Shown in pieces: positions 1 through 9,050 of a stretch of DNA of 45,600 nt (position 1 is its first letter; each line of letters starts with the position of its first letter). Origin of the DNA: Planktomarina sp. (GTDB lineage Bacteria > Pseudomonadota > Alphaproteobacteria > Rhodobacterales > Rhodobacteraceae); NCBI GenBank assembly GCA_017856985.1, contig JAFMEA010000016.1, positions 1 to 45,600 on the forward strand. The letters are read 5' to 3'. Under the pieces are notes generated by a model, which worked only from the letters and a program-made list of their open reading frames with translations, had not been told where the DNA came from and searched no databases. A program made the position numbers and the translations under genes.

Positions 1-193
1 CAAGCAAGTCCATTTAACATACCACAAATGTAGTTGCAGGGAAATCATGTAAAGCATTAAGCAACGCAGGAATGCATTGATTGTCCTCGATTTTGGCGTA
101 GACGCATTTCTTATTGGTCGGCAATAGGGTCGAGAAAACATGTGATAGAGTGGTTTGAAGGCGTTACATCTCTTTAATGTATGTGTCTAGAAA
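1..193. other. Left-edge stretch with no supported gene
   Basis: This stretch lies downstream of truA. Reading frames on the plus strand stop quickly. On the minus strand one frame is open for about 47 codons and ends with a TAA near position 23, but it has no ATG or GTG start and no ribosome binding site. I see no tRNA or terminator hairpin here. Confidence 0.5.
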
Positions 194-1021
194 TCAGTCC
201 GGTATTGTTTCATCATTTGCCGGCTTATCTGACAACTCAAGAGGTGGGTTGGTAATCGTGAAAGGATTTTCGGTGTAAGTCACACTCTCCAGATATAGGC
301 CGTCTGGAGGGCACACTGGACCACATGCGGTTCGGTCTTGCGCTCTTAAAGCTTTGCCCACTTGATAAGGTTGCCAGGCACGAGCTCCTACGCGCTCTAG
401 AGTGCCCACTATGCTGCGAACTTGATTGTGTAAAAAGCTGCGGGCTCGCACCTGAAAACGTACTTCGCTGCCACCAGGATAGTGACGCTCTGAGATATTA
501 ATTTCATCTAGAGTTTTAATTGGACTGACGGCTTGGCACATAGTTGAGCGGAAGGTGGTAAAGTCGTGGGTCCCAAGCAGTTGAAGAGCCCCCTCGCGCA
601 TTGCTTTGACATCTAGGGGATGCCTTGATTGCCAAACAAGCCCTGCATCATGAGTTACAGGTGCCGCGCGACATACGATACGGAATAGATATTCTCGGCT
701 GGTTGCTAAAAATCTAGCATGCCAATCAGGTTCTACTGGAGCGCAGTCGATGACGGAAATTTTTGCTGGTTGTAGATGAAAATTTAAAGCGCCTTTCAGC
801 CGCTCACTTTTCCAATCCTTGAACATATCACAATGAGCAACTTGGCCTAATCCATGTACGCCTGCATCAGTTCGACCTGCCGCTCCGATGTTTGGCAAGT
901 TTGGCTCAAGTTTTGCCAGTGCCTGCTCAATTTCTCCTTGGATAGTAGGCAACGAATTTTGTTTTTGCCACCCGTAAAACCCTTGACCGTTATATTCAAT
1001 TTTTAAAGCAAAACGAGGCAT
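194..1021 (-). CDS. truA: tRNA pseudouridine(38-40) synthase TruA
   Basis: TruA isomerises uridines 38-40 in the anticodon arm of tRNAs to pseudouridine; it is a cytoplasmic housekeeping enzyme. The 275-residue protein has the usual family length. It begins with the typical [14 protein letters not shown] segment and carries the catalytic GRTDAGVHG motif, with the nucleophilic aspartate at about residue 52. The ATG is preceded by an AAGGGCG-like ribosome binding site. The gene stands alone on the minus strand; the deformylase and formyltransferase genes that often accompany it in related bacteria must lie outside the window. Recognition is firm. Confidence 0.96.
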   Translation of the reverse strand: MPRFALKIEYNGQGFYGWQKQNSLPTIQGEIEQALAKLEPNLPNIGAAGRTDAGVHGLGQVAHCDMFKDWKSERLKGALNFHLQPAKISVIDCAPVEPDWHARFLATSREYLFRIVCRAAPVTHDAGLVWQSRHPLDVKAMREGALQLLGTHDFTTFRSTMCQAVSPIKTLDEINISERHYPGGSEVRFQVRARSFLHNQVRSIVGTLERVGARAWQPYQVGKALRAQDRTACGPVCPPDGLYLESVTYTENPFTITNPPLELSDKPANDETIPD

Positions 1022-1314
1022 AATTCGCCCTTAAACTGCCTTAGACTATTTTGCAATTGTTCTAGCCTATGGATAATTATGTACAGTTGTTCAAAATATG
1101 CTGGCGCTAAAGGGATAAGGAATGGCACATATGGTTCATATACAGTTTAATGTTTTTTAGAGGCCTGTTTGTGTTTATTCATTAGTGCCACGAATATCGA
1201 TTTTGAAGACTTGATTTTAAGTGATGGGTTCAAATTGTTAAATATTATTTTGTATGTACACAACAATAGCTTTCACGCTCAATATTTCTCAAATTCTTCA
1301 AGCAGTGACTTCCA
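1022..1314. other. AT-rich intergenic region between truA and a GNAT gene
   Basis: These 293 bases separate two divergent genes and must hold both promoters. The sequence is visibly more AT-rich than the flanking housekeeping genes. I see no tRNA, convincing terminator or open frame. A weak -35-like TTGATT lies near 1210, but no paired -10 is convincing. Confidence 0.45.
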
Positions 1315-1755
1315 ATGAATGTAAAGTTTATTAAAGCAATCGATGAAGATGCCGCAGAAATCAGCCAAATTTTAGAGGATTGGGCTGCCTCTAATCGCGA
1401 AATTCCACTAGTCCATAATGTTGAAGAGCGCGCAGATTATGGCTGCTGGCTGTTAGAACATACGAGCGTTACTATGATCCACAATAGCAGTGGAGTTGTT
1501 GGCTTTTTGGCCCTCGAAAAACATATAATTCAGGGGCTATACATTAAAAAAGATTTTCAAGGATTTGGTTTTGGTCAGGCAGCTATAAAATTTGCTCAGA
1601 AACAATTTGAAGAGCTACGGCTCTGGGTTTTCCAATCCAATATAGGGGCACAAAAGTTTTATCAGCGATTAGGATTTCAAATAGTTGAAAAGAGTGATGG
1701 CGAGGACAATGACTACAGATTACCTGACATTTTTTATTGTTGGAAATCGACGTAA
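1315..1755 (+). CDS. GNAT family N-acetyltransferase
   Basis: The 146-residue protein is a GNAT-fold acyl-CoA-dependent acetyltransferase of unknown substrate. The acetyl-CoA pyrophosphate-binding loop is visible as QGFGFG at about residues 82-87. It is followed by the usual ...N..A..FY...GF motif at about 109-121 (SNIGAQKFYQRLGF), which closes the fold. There is no recognisable ribosome binding site before the ATG. The gene is isolated, with about 290 and 270 non-coding bases on either side, and both it and its flanks look more AT-rich than truA and ileS. That is consistent with insertion by horizontal transfer, which is an inference. Substrate cannot be assigned. Confidence 0.8.
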   Translation: MNVKFIKAIDEDAAEISQILEDWAASNREIPLVHNVEERADYGCWLLEHTSVTMIHNSSGVVGFLALEKHIIQGLYIKKDFQGFGFGQAAIKFAQKQFEELRLWVFQSNIGAQKFYQRLGFQIVEKSDGEDNDYRLPDIFYCWKST

Positions 1756-1935
1756 GTATGGAGTTTTGGACCTTTAATATAGTTTTTACAGTTCAAGTAT
1801 TATTAAATTGAAAGAAGCAAAAACCTCAGCGTTGATTGTTGTAAATATAAAGCTGATGATAGTTGTGTAGCATTACATTGCGCTTTATACCCGTCTCGAA
1901 ATGGATGAGATATTTTTTATAAGACGAATTATATC

Positions 1936-1964
1936 CCCGGCACTGTAATGATGCAGATGCCGGG
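1936..1964 (+). other. Stable hairpin in the ileS leader
   Basis: CCCGGCA at 1936-1942 pairs with TGCCGGG at 1958-1964. The stem continues as CTG/CAG (1943-1945 with 1954-1956) past one bulged A, leaving an eight-base loop at 1946-1953. It is by far the most GC-rich segment of an otherwise AT-rich 268-base gap and lies 59 bases before the ileS start. No T-run follows, so it is not a standard terminator. It may be an RNA regulatory element for ileS, but I do not recognise it as a known riboswitch class. Confidence 0.45.
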
Positions 1965-2023
1965 CCGAAGGTGTTGGATTGAACTGCGCCGCCCCCTTTT
2001 AGATTTTCAAAAAGAGACCTCAA

Positions 2024-4930
2024 ATGTCTGATCTAACACCTGACTATAAAGATACCCTAAATTTGCCAAAAACAGAATTTCCAATGCGTGCCGGGCTGCC
2101 CAAACGAGAGCCTGAGTGGCTAGAACGTTGGGAAAAAATTGGAATTTATGATCGGCTGAGAGAAAAAAAAGGGCGCGAAAGCTTTACTCTGCATGATGGC
2201 CCACCTTACGCGAACGGCAATTTGCACATTGGCCATGCGCTAAATAAAATTTTAAAAGACATGGTGGTTCGATCTCAGCAGATGATGGGAAAGGATGCGC
2301 GATATATTCCAGGTTGGGACTGTCATGGCCTGCCAATTGAATGGAAGATAGAAGAAAAATATCGCAAAAAAGGCCGTGACAAAGATGCAGTTCCCGTAGT
2401 TGAGTTCCGCCAAGAGTGTCGTGAATTTGCCGAAGGGTGGGTTGATATCCAGCGTGATGAATTTAAACGTCTGGGTATCACGGGTAAGTGGGAAAATCCT
2501 TACCTGACAATGGATTTTCACGCTGAACGCGTAATAGCAGCTGAATTTCAAAAATTCTTGATGAATGGTACGTTATATCAGGGCTCAAAACCTGTGATGT
2601 GGTCTCCAATTGAAAAAACTGCTCTGGCTGAGGCAGAGGTAGAATATCACGATAAGGAAAGCTTTACGGTTTGGGTAAAATTCAAAGTTGTGGGGACTGG
2701 AGATAAAACTCTCGATAGCGCTAAAGTTGTAATTTGGACTACGACACCGTGGACTATGCCATCGAATAAGGCAGTCGTTTATGGCGCCGATATCTCATAC
2801 GGACTTTATGAGGTAATTGGTCGCCCTGAAGAATGTTGGGCTGACATCGGTGAGCGCTTTATACTTTCAGATAGTTTAGCCGAAGATGTATTGGGCAGAG
2901 CCCGTCTCGATACTACCATGTTCCGCCGACTTTGTGACATAACTCAGGATGACCTAGCCAAGATTGAGCTTCAACATCCACTACACGGCGCGGAGGGTGG
3001 CGAAGGCGAATGGGATGATATCCGTGATTTTCGATCTGCTGATTTTGTGACCGATACCGAAGGTACAGGCTTTGTGCATTGCGCGCCTTCCCATGGAATG
3101 GAGGAGTTTGAATTGTACCGAGATCTCGGTATGCTCGAGGAGGTGATTACCTATAATGTGATGGAGGATGGCCGTTTCCGCGCTGATCTTCCTTTCTTTG
3201 GTGGAAAGGCAATCCTGAAGCCAAATGGCAAGGAGGGGAACGCTAACCCTGCTATTATCGAAAAACTCGCCGAAGTTGGGGGGCTGTTGGCGCGAGGAAA
3301 AATTAAACACAGCTATCCGCACAGTTGGCGTTCAAAAGCACCAGTCATCTACCGGAATACGCCGCAGTGGTTTGCGGCTGTCGATAAGCCTGTGAATGAT
3401 GGATTAGATGAGTATGGGACGACTATTCGAGAGCGGGCGCTTACCTCGATCGATAAACTTGTCACTTGGACGCCATCAACTGGGCGCAATCGCCTATACT
3501 CGATGATAGAGGCTCGACCAGATTGGGTGTTGTCGCGGCAACGAGCTTGGGGTGTCCCTCTGACTTGCTTTACTAGGAATGGTGCCCTCCCGACTGATGA
3601 TGACTATCTACTCCGAAGTGATGAAGTAAATGCAAGGGTGCTAGATGCCTTTGAAGCTGAAGGTGCTGACGCATGGTATGAAGAGGGTGCAAAGGAGCGT
3701 TTCCTAGCTGGGCTTGTTAATCCCAATGAGTACAGCCAGGTGTTCGACATTTTAGATGTTTGGTTTGACAGTGGCTCTACCCACGCCTTTGTTTTACGTG
3801 ACCGTGATGACGGCAGCGATGATGGCCTGGCTGACCTTTATCTTGAAGGGACAGATCAGCACCGCGGCTGGTTCCATTCCTCAATGCTTCAATCGTGCGG
3901 CACACAGGGGCGGGCTCCCTACCATGCTGTGCTGACACATGGCTTCACTCTGGATGAGAAGGGCATGAAAATGTCAAAATCCGTTGGGAACACTGTCTCA
4001 CCTGATGACGTGACACGGCAATATGGAGCGGACATTTTAAGACTTTGGGTTGCGCAATCAGATTACTCTAGTGACCTGCGAATTGGTCCTGAAATCTTAA
4101 AAGGTGTTGCTGACAGCTATCGTCGTTTGCGCAATACTATGCGTTTCATGCTTGGTGCACTTTCAGATTTTTCTGAGACAGATAAGATTGAATTTGAGTC
4201 AATGCCTGAACTCGAGCGATGGGTTTTGCATCGTCTGTACGAACTCGATGAGATAGTCAAAACGGGATACGCAGCCTATGATTTTCAGGGAGTTTTCCAA
4301 GCACTCTTCCAATTTGCGACGGTTGACCTTTCGTCCTTCTACTTCGATATCCGAAAAGATGTACTTTATTGTGATGGAAATACGACAGAGCGGCGTGCCG
4401 CGCGTACGGTTTTGGACCTCCTCTATCACCGTCTGACAACTTGGTTGGCCCCGGTACTTACCTTCACGATGGAAGAGGTGTGGCTTGAACGTAACCCTGG
4501 TGATAACAGTTCAGTTCATTTGATTGATATGCCAATTACACCATCCCTATGGCACAGTTCAGAACTTGCTAAAAAATGGGCGGTCATTCGGCAGGTACGG
4601 CGTGTGGTGACTGGTGCTCTAGAACTAGAGCGTCGTGATAAAAATATAGGGTCCAGCTTAGAGGCTGCGCCTTTGGTATACGTAACAACAGATGTCGCGG
4701 AAATTTTGAAATCAGTTGCTTTTGCTGACTTGTGCATCACTTCCAGTATCGAGATTGATACTGGAGAAGCCCCTGAGGCTGCTTTTTCCTTGGAAGATAC
4801 AGCAGGTGTTTCAGTTAGCTTCGCTAAAGCTGTTGGAAGAAAGTGCAATCGATGCTGGAAAATCTCACCAGATGTTGGTTCGCACTCTCATCCAGAGGTT
4901 TGCAGTCGCTGTAATTCAGCGCTTAAATAG
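2024..4930 (+). CDS. ileS: Isoleucyl-tRNA synthetase
   Basis: IleRS charges tRNA-Ile with isoleucine and edits misactivated valine. The 968-residue protein has the class I signatures: HIGH at residues 68-71 and KMSKS at 649-653. Between them lies the editing (CP1) domain, which contains the WTTTPWT segment. The C-terminal zinc-binding finger has two CxxC pairs at about 941/944 and 960/963. That places it in the ordinary bacterial (ileS1) type rather than the mupirocin-resistant type. The start has a weak AAGAGA ribosome binding site. A 268-base leader with a strong hairpin precedes it, suggesting RNA-level control. Recognition is certain. Confidence 0.98.
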   Translation: MSDLTPDYKDTLNLPKTEFPMRAGLPKREPEWLERWEKIGIYDRLREKKGRESFTLHDGPPYANGNLHIGHALNKILKDMVVRSQQMMGKDARYIPGWDCHGLPIEWKIEEKYRKKGRDKDAVPVVEFRQECREFAEGWVDIQRDEFKRLGITGKWENPYLTMDFHAERVIAAEFQKFLMNGTLYQGSKPVMWSPIEKTALAEAEVEYHDKESFTVWVKFKVVGTGDKTLDSAKVVIWTTTPWTMPSNKAVVYGADISYGLYEVIGRPEECWADIGERFILSDSLAEDVLGRARLDTTMFRRLCDITQDDLAKIELQHPLHGAEGGEGEWDDIRDFRSADFVTDTEGTGFVHCAPSHGMEEFELYRDLGMLEEVITYNVMEDGRFRADLPFFGGKAILKPNGKEGNANPAIIEKLAEVGGLLARGKIKHSYPHSWRSKAPVIYRNTPQWFAAVDKPVNDGLDEYGTTIRERALTSIDKLVTWTPSTGRNRLYSMIEARPDWVLSRQRAWGVPLTCFTRNGALPTDDDYLLRSDEVNARVLDAFEAEGADAWYEEGAKERFLAGLVNPNEYSQVFDILDVWFDSGSTHAFVLRDRDDGSDDGLADLYLEGTDQHRGWFHSSMLQSCGTQGRAPYHAVLTHGFTLDEKGMKMSKSVGNTVSPDDVTRQYGADILRLWVAQSDYSSDLRIGPEILKGVADSYRRLRNTMRFMLGALSDFSETDKIEFESMPELERWVLHRLYELDEIVKTGYAAYDFQGVFQALFQFATVDLSSFYFDIRKDVLYCDGNTTERRAARTVLDLLYHRLTTWLAPVLTFTMEEVWLERNPGDNSSVHLIDMPITPSLWHSSELAKKWAVIRQVRRVVTGALELERRDKNIGSSLEAAPLVYVTTDVAEILKSVAFADLCITSSIEIDTGEAPEAAFSLEDTAGVSVSFAKAVGRKCNRCWKISPDVGSHSHPEVCSRCNSALK

Positions 4931-4973
4931 GCTGTTTAAAACAACTTCTATTGTGGCGTCTAGTTCTAACTCT

Positions 4974-5003
4974 TTGACAAGGGGAATAAATTGTTGGTAT
5001 CTG
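4974..5003 (+). promoter_or_regulatory. Sigma-70-type promoter for the EamA transporter gene
   Basis: A perfect TTGACA -35 at 4974-4979 is followed after 18 bases by TATCTG at 4998-5003. Transcription would start about 20 bases before the ATG at 5032. The same -10 core, TATCT, recurs after TTGAC at the nfuA and BMP-operon promoters. Confidence 0.5.
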
Positions 5004-5031
5004 GCGGGCCAACTCACTGAGAACAATTGAA

Positions 5032-5868
5032 ATGAGTATATTTGTCTTTATTTCGGTTATGGTCGCCGCACTGCTACACGCGGCTTGGAATGCGTTAGTT
5101 AAAAATGGTGAAGACAAACAGGCGGGAATGTTACTCCTTACTTTGGGGCACGCATTTTTTGGCCTCTGTTTGATCCCGTTTTTTTCAATTCCAACGGGTC
5201 AGGTCTGGCTATGGTTATTGGCATCTGGAGTTATTCATAGTTTTTACCAGCTTTTCTTGGGCTTTGCCTATGAGAGGGGAGACTTAAGTCGAGTATATCC
5301 GATAGCTCGCGGTGGCGCGCCTGTGATTGTCTTAGTAGCCAGCCTCTTTTTTGGTATAGATAGCCTGGGCCTATTTGATTTAATTGGAATATTGGTAGTT
5401 GGTCTTGGGATCCTGCTTTTGGGGCTCGGTGTTTTTAGCTTGGATGAGGACCGTAAACTAATCCCACTGGCATTGGGCTCGGCTTTTGCTACTGCAGGTT
5501 ATTCAATAGTAGATGGCATGGGGGCCCGCCTCATGGGCGATGCCTTTGCGTATGTGTCTTGGACCTTGGTATTCTCAGCTATTTTTTACGTACCCGCAAT
5601 TTTCTTTATTAGGGGAAGGTCCGTTTTTCCGCAAAACAGAAAACAAATATCACTTGGATTTTCAGTGGGTGGCACATCTTTTATAGCCTATGCAATTGTC
5701 GTTTGGGCCATGACGCAAGCGCCAATTGCATTAGTGACGGCGTTGCGTGAGAGCAGCATATTATTTGCAATGCTGCTAGGGTATTTTTACTTTCACGATC
5801 GAATGACGCCCACAAAAGTTTTGGCAGGGATCGCAATAGTAATTGGTATAATGTTAACTCGACTTTAA
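5032..5868 (+). CDS. EamA/DMT-family transporter
   Basis: This is a 278-residue inner-membrane protein of the drug/metabolite transporter superfamily with two EamA repeats, about ten hydrophobic helices in all. The first repeat begins with HAAWNALVKNGEDKQ and the second with ALGSAFATAGYSIVDG. Family members export amino acids or other small metabolites, but substrate cannot be predicted. The gene has its own promoter-like sequence and is not in an operon. Its TAA stop overlaps the stop of the converging pcs gene by four bases. The family call is firm and the substrate is unknown. Confidence 0.9.
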   Translation: MSIFVFISVMVAALLHAAWNALVKNGEDKQAGMLLLTLGHAFFGLCLIPFFSIPTGQVWLWLLASGVIHSFYQLFLGFAYERGDLSRVYPIARGGAPVIVLVASLFFGIDSLGLFDLIGILVVGLGILLLGLGVFSLDEDRKLIPLALGSAFATAGYSIVDGMGARLMGDAFAYVSWTLVFSAIFYVPAIFFIRGRSVFPQNRKQISLGFSVGGTSFIAYAIVVWAMTQAPIALVTALRESSILFAMLLGYFYFHDRMTPTKVLAGIAIVIGIMLTRL

Positions 5869-6557
5869 CTCTTTTTTTCTGTGAATTGTTGGGTAATGCC
5901 GGCAAAGAGTAAATATGTGGAGGTTGCTAGCAGGCCAAAATTTGCGGTGGGTACAGCTGTAAAGTTTCCCCACGCGGCCCAGGCTGCAAATCCAACCCAC
6001 GCCAATGCGATTGGCAGTGTAACGGCACGCCAACGTTCCGTGCGAACTGGGTGGACAAATTTAAGTGGCAAAAACATTAAGACTGCTAAAAGAGAAACAA
6101 ACCCAAGAATAACCCAATGATTTGGTGTCGTTGCAAATATCACAATTATGGCCATATTCCAGCAGCCAGGAAAGCCTTGGAACGAATTATCTTTTGTCTT
6201 CATGCGCGTGTCGGCAAAATACATTGCGCTTGCAAAAGTAATTATTATGATTGCAAACCAGCCGGTCCAGCCTGCTAAAAGTCCGCTTGCAAATAGTGCA
6301 TATGCTGGGATGAAAACATATGTGAGATAGTCAATAATTAGATCTAAAAGTACCCCATCAAACATGGGCGCATTACTTTTAACATCGTATTTTCGAGCAA
6401 GGGGGCCATCGACGCCATCCACAAAAAAAGCAATGACAAGCCAAACAAACATCATGTCCCACTTCCCATTTACTGCAGCAAGCATTGCAAGCATAGCAAA
6501 CACAGCTCCAGTGGCAGTAAGTAAATGAACGGCTAATGCTTTGGTGCGAATATTCAT
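5865..6557 (-). CDS. pcs: Phosphatidylcholine synthase (CDP-alcohol phosphatidyltransferase)
   Basis: Pcs condenses choline directly with CDP-diacylglycerol to give phosphatidylcholine at the inner membrane, the one-step route found in many alphaproteobacteria. The 230-residue protein is strongly hydrophobic. It carries a CDP-alcohol transferase signature of the Pcs type at about residues 48-72: DGVDGPLARKYDVK, then FDGVLLDLIIDYLTY with the conserved acidic residues. The later GFPGCWN and FVHPVRTERWR segments are also Pcs-like rather than PgsA- or PssA-like. It is the last gene of a minus-strand cluster tal-DUF484-xerC-pcs, 36 bases after xerC. It converges on the EamA gene with a shared TTAA at the stops. 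Confidence 0.87.
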   Translation of the reverse strand: MNIRTKALAVHLLTATGAVFAMLAMLAAVNGKWDMMFVWLVIAFFVDGVDGPLARKYDVKSNAPMFDGVLLDLIIDYLTYVFIPAYALFASGLLAGWTGWFAIIIITFASAMYFADTRMKTKDNSFQGFPGCWNMAIIVIFATTPNHWVILGFVSLLAVLMFLPLKFVHPVRTERWRAVTLPIALAWVGFAAWAAWGNFTAVPTANFGLLATSTYLLFAGITQQFTEKKS

Positions 6558-6593
6558 AGGCTTGCTATAAACTCATATGTGTCTGGAAATCAA

Positions 6594-7538
6594 TTAGGCC
6601 TTCGGGTGTGAAGCATTATAAACTTGCATAAGGCGAGATGAATCAACGGCAGTGTAGGCCTGTGTGGTAGATAACGAAGCATGACCAAGCAATTCTTGAA
6701 TGGTACGTAAATCACCTCCGGCGTTTAGCAAATGTGTAGCAAAGGAATGGCGCAAAGCGTGAGGAGTTGCTGTGGCTGGCAGGCCCAATTGCATTCGCGC
6801 GATTTGCATCGTTTTTTGCACTATCCTTGCATTCAGGCCGCCCCCGCGAACGCCGCGAAATAGAGGGAGTTTTGGGTCCATTTGAAAAGGGCAAAGTTTC
6901 GCATAACGGGCAACAGCCGATTGTGTTACAGGTAAGACTGGAACCATACGTTCCTTTCCTCCCTTTCCTTGTATCCGAATTACGTCTGGTAGGGGAACAT
7001 TTGCTCCAGTTAGGCCTAAGGCCTCTGATATGCGCAAGCCAGATCCATAAAGCAGGGTAAGTACAGCTGCATCACGGGCCGCAACCCAATCTTCCATTGA
7101 CTGAATTTTCACAGTTTCAATCATTTTACCCGCTGCCATAATTTCTAATGGCCGTGGTAATTTGGGTTCAAACTTTGGTGACCGTGCGAGCAAAACGGCA
7201 GTTGGTTCCAAGTCATGACGCTTTGCTAGCCATCTAAAAAAACTTTTTACTGCCGAAAGCGATCGTGCCAAACTTCTACTACCTACGCCGCGCCCGCGCT
7301 CGTGCGCCATCCAAGATCTCATATCTCTAGTATGGATTTCAGATAGAGCACTTAACCCCTGTGGCTCTGCCCTATGTTTTGTCATAAATATTGCAAATCT
7401 CACGATATCTGCTTCATAGGCGGTAATCGTATTTTTCGCGGATGATTTCAGCGCACGTTCATTGTCTAACCATTCATTTACAGCGTTATGGACGGCGGGT
7501 GAAATCAAACCTAGATCTATGTTTTTATTTACCGTCAA
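6594..7538 (-). CDS. xerC: Tyrosine recombinase XerC
   Basis: XerC acts with XerD at the dif site to resolve chromosome dimers. The 314-residue protein has an N-terminal SAM-like core-binding domain (about residues 15-110) and the C-terminal catalytic domain. The catalytic set is visible: R169 (GSGLRISE), K192 (GKGGKER), H260 and R263 (HALRHSFATHLL), H286 (LLGHASLSTTQAYT) and nucleophile Y295. The start appears to be a TTG overlapping the end of the DUF484 gene (TTGA), which suggests translational coupling. The housekeeping position beside DUF484, as in many proteobacteria, argues for XerC and against a mobile-element integrase. Confidence 0.93.
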   Translation of the reverse strand: MTVNKNIDLGLISPAVHNAVNEWLDNERALKSSAKNTITAYEADIVRFAIFMTKHRAEPQGLSALSEIHTRDMRSWMAHERGRGVGSRSLARSLSAVKSFFRWLAKRHDLEPTAVLLARSPKFEPKLPRPLEIMAAGKMIETVKIQSMEDWVAARDAAVLTLLYGSGLRISEALGLTGANVPLPDVIRIQGKGGKERMVPVLPVTQSAVARYAKLCPFQMDPKLPLFRGVRGGGLNARIVQKTMQIARMQLGLPATATPHALRHSFATHLLNAGGDLRTIQELLGHASLSTTQAYTAVDSSRLMQVYNASHPKA

Positions 7539-8251
7539 GGCAGTAACTTGCCTGCTACCAGCTCATAGGCTTTTGCAAAGAAATTCAAAAGATCAGTACC
7601 CTGCGTAGACGAAAATTGTTTTGGATCTTTAGCGCCTAGGATCAAAAGCCCTGGCGGCGTATCCGTCCCAAAATCTAGGGCGAGGCAAGCCTCCGATCCA
7701 ATTTTGTGGGACGTCTTAGAGAATACAAATTGATTTGGCGTATTTAATTTACGTAGCTTGACTTTAACTTTATTGGACGTTCCGTCGAGGTACATATATT
7801 TTTTAATAAAACCGGAGGGGGCATGAATAAGGTAATTACCCAAAATTGAAAACTTTGGGTCTACGTTTTTTTGCTTGGTCTCCAAAATCAAACAAGCAAA
7901 ATCTATTTGCATAATTTTGACCATATCTCCGGCGCAAACGTCGATGAAACTTTCAAAATTATTAGGCTCTAATATTTTAAGAACTGCACGGTTGATTTGC
8001 TTCGTACCGGCAAGATTGTCATATGCCGCCGCTATGACGGACTTATGTGTACTCTCGAGGTTTCCAAGCTTGTTTTCTAAGCTTTTCATGGCCGCACCGC
8101 GGAGGTCTATAATATTCCCACCTCTTTTTTTGTCATTAGCTGACGTTAAGGACTGCATTATGGCCGTATCGTTCAAGACAAGTTCCGGATTATTAATAAT
8201 AGTTTCTCGTAAAACTTCTATTTCCGGCGGCTTAGTTGACGGTTTCATCAT
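7535..8251 (-). CDS. DUF484 family protein
   Basis: This 238-residue protein belongs to the DUF484 family, whose genes often sit next to xerC; the biochemical role is unknown. The N-terminus shows the family pattern of a helical segment (ETIINNPELVLNDTAIMQSL) followed by a GAF-like region of about 150 residues ending in LLNFFAKAYE. Two adjacent ATG codons occur at 8251 and 8248. GAGG lies two bases before the first and five before the second, so the second may be the true start. Its TGA overlaps the xerC start, so the two are likely co-translated. Confidence 0.85.
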   Translation of the reverse strand: MMKPSTKPPEIEVLRETIINNPELVLNDTAIMQSLTSANDKKRGGNIIDLRGAAMKSLENKLGNLESTHKSVIAAAYDNLAGTKQINRAVLKILEPNNFESFIDVCAGDMVKIMQIDFACLILETKQKNVDPKFSILGNYLIHAPSGFIKKYMYLDGTSNKVKVKLRKLNTPNQFVFSKTSHKIGSEACLALDFGTDTPPGLLILGAKDPKQFSSTQGTDLLNFFAKAYELVAGKLLP

Positions 8252-8307
8252 TGCCTCACTTTATTTTGTGATTTTTGACGCTCAATATTATCATCTCTAT
8301 CCAAGTG

Positions 8308-8961
8308 CTATAGAATTTTTTGCCCAGTCTTTGCCCAATCCGCCATAAATTGATCAAGTCCACGGTCGGTCAAGGGATGTTCAATGAGTGATTTTATCAC
8401 ACTCGGTGGTGCTGTTATTACATCAGCTCCGATTAATGCAGATTGGGTCACGTGATTAACTGTACGAATTGAGGCAGCCAAAATTTGGGTCTGATAGCCA
8501 AAATTGTCATAGATTTGCCTGATTTCATTAATCAAATCCATTCCATCAAGGTTCACATCATCAAGGCGGCCAACAAATGGACTGATAAAAGTGGCGCCTG
8601 CTTTGGCTGCTAGAAGCGCTTGGTTTGCACTAAAGCAAAGAGTGACATTAATCATTTTACCTTCATCGGATAAAACTTTACAGGCCTTAAGGCCGTCCCA
8701 AGTCAGAGGCAGCTTCACGGCGATATTAGGAGCAATTTTAGCTAGTTTCCGACCCTCCTCTATCATTTTTTCAGAGTCGGTGGCTACAACCTCTGCACTG
8801 ACTGGTCCGGAGATTAAATCACATATTTCTTTGGTTACTTCGATAATATCACGCCCTGATTTCATTATTAAAGAGGGGTTTGTTGTTACCCCATCTACCA
8901 TTCCGAGGTCATTTAATTCGGTAATTGCGTCAATTTCTGCAGTATCAACAAAAAATTTCAT
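8308..8961 (-). CDS. tal: Transaldolase (small, fructose-6-phosphate aldolase-like type)
   Basis: The product is a 217-residue TIM-barrel transaldolase of the short subfamily (TalC/Fsa-like), which moves a dihydroxyacetone unit between sugar phosphates in the non-oxidative pentose phosphate pathway. The N-terminus [10 protein letters not shown] and the [10 protein letters not shown] motif are diagnostic. The Schiff-base lysine is K83 in VKLPLT. The reading frame is open further upstream to 9339, but that part overlaps priA on the other strand and does not look like protein. I therefore place the start at the ATG at 8961, which gives the normal family length. It is first in the tal-DUF484-xerC-pcs cluster and divergent from priA. 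Confidence 0.94.
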   Translation of the reverse strand: MKFFVDTAEIDAITELNDLGMVDGVTTNPSLIMKSGRDIIEVTKEICDLISGPVSAEVVATDSEKMIEEGRKLAKIAPNIAVKLPLTWDGLKACKVLSDEGKMINVTLCFSANQALLAAKAGATFISPFVGRLDDVNLDGMDLINEIRQIYDNFGYQTQILAASIRTVNHVTQSALIGADVITAPPSVIKSLIEHPLTDRGLDQFMADWAKTGQKIL

Positions 8962-9050
8962 TTGTTTTATCCCTGATAGGTTGGCCTTTGTTGTTCTAAG
9001 CTTTACCTGAGTTCCATGGGCACTGGAAGCCCCACTATAAAGGAAGTGTT

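Noticed and set aside
1-193. Minus-strand open frame of about 47 codons ending in a plausible-looking peptide.
   Set aside because: It has no ATG or GTG start and no ribosome binding site, and a frame of this length is unremarkable.
181-6593. A 16-base word with one mismatch occurs at both 181-196 and 6578-6593, near the 3' ends of truA and xerC.
   Set aside because: Many such one-mismatch pairs are expected by chance in a window this long, and no third good copy was found.
6594-7538. XerC as a mobile-element integrase.
   Set aside because: No attachment repeats, tRNA or phage genes are nearby, and the DUF484 neighbour marks the housekeeping recombinase.
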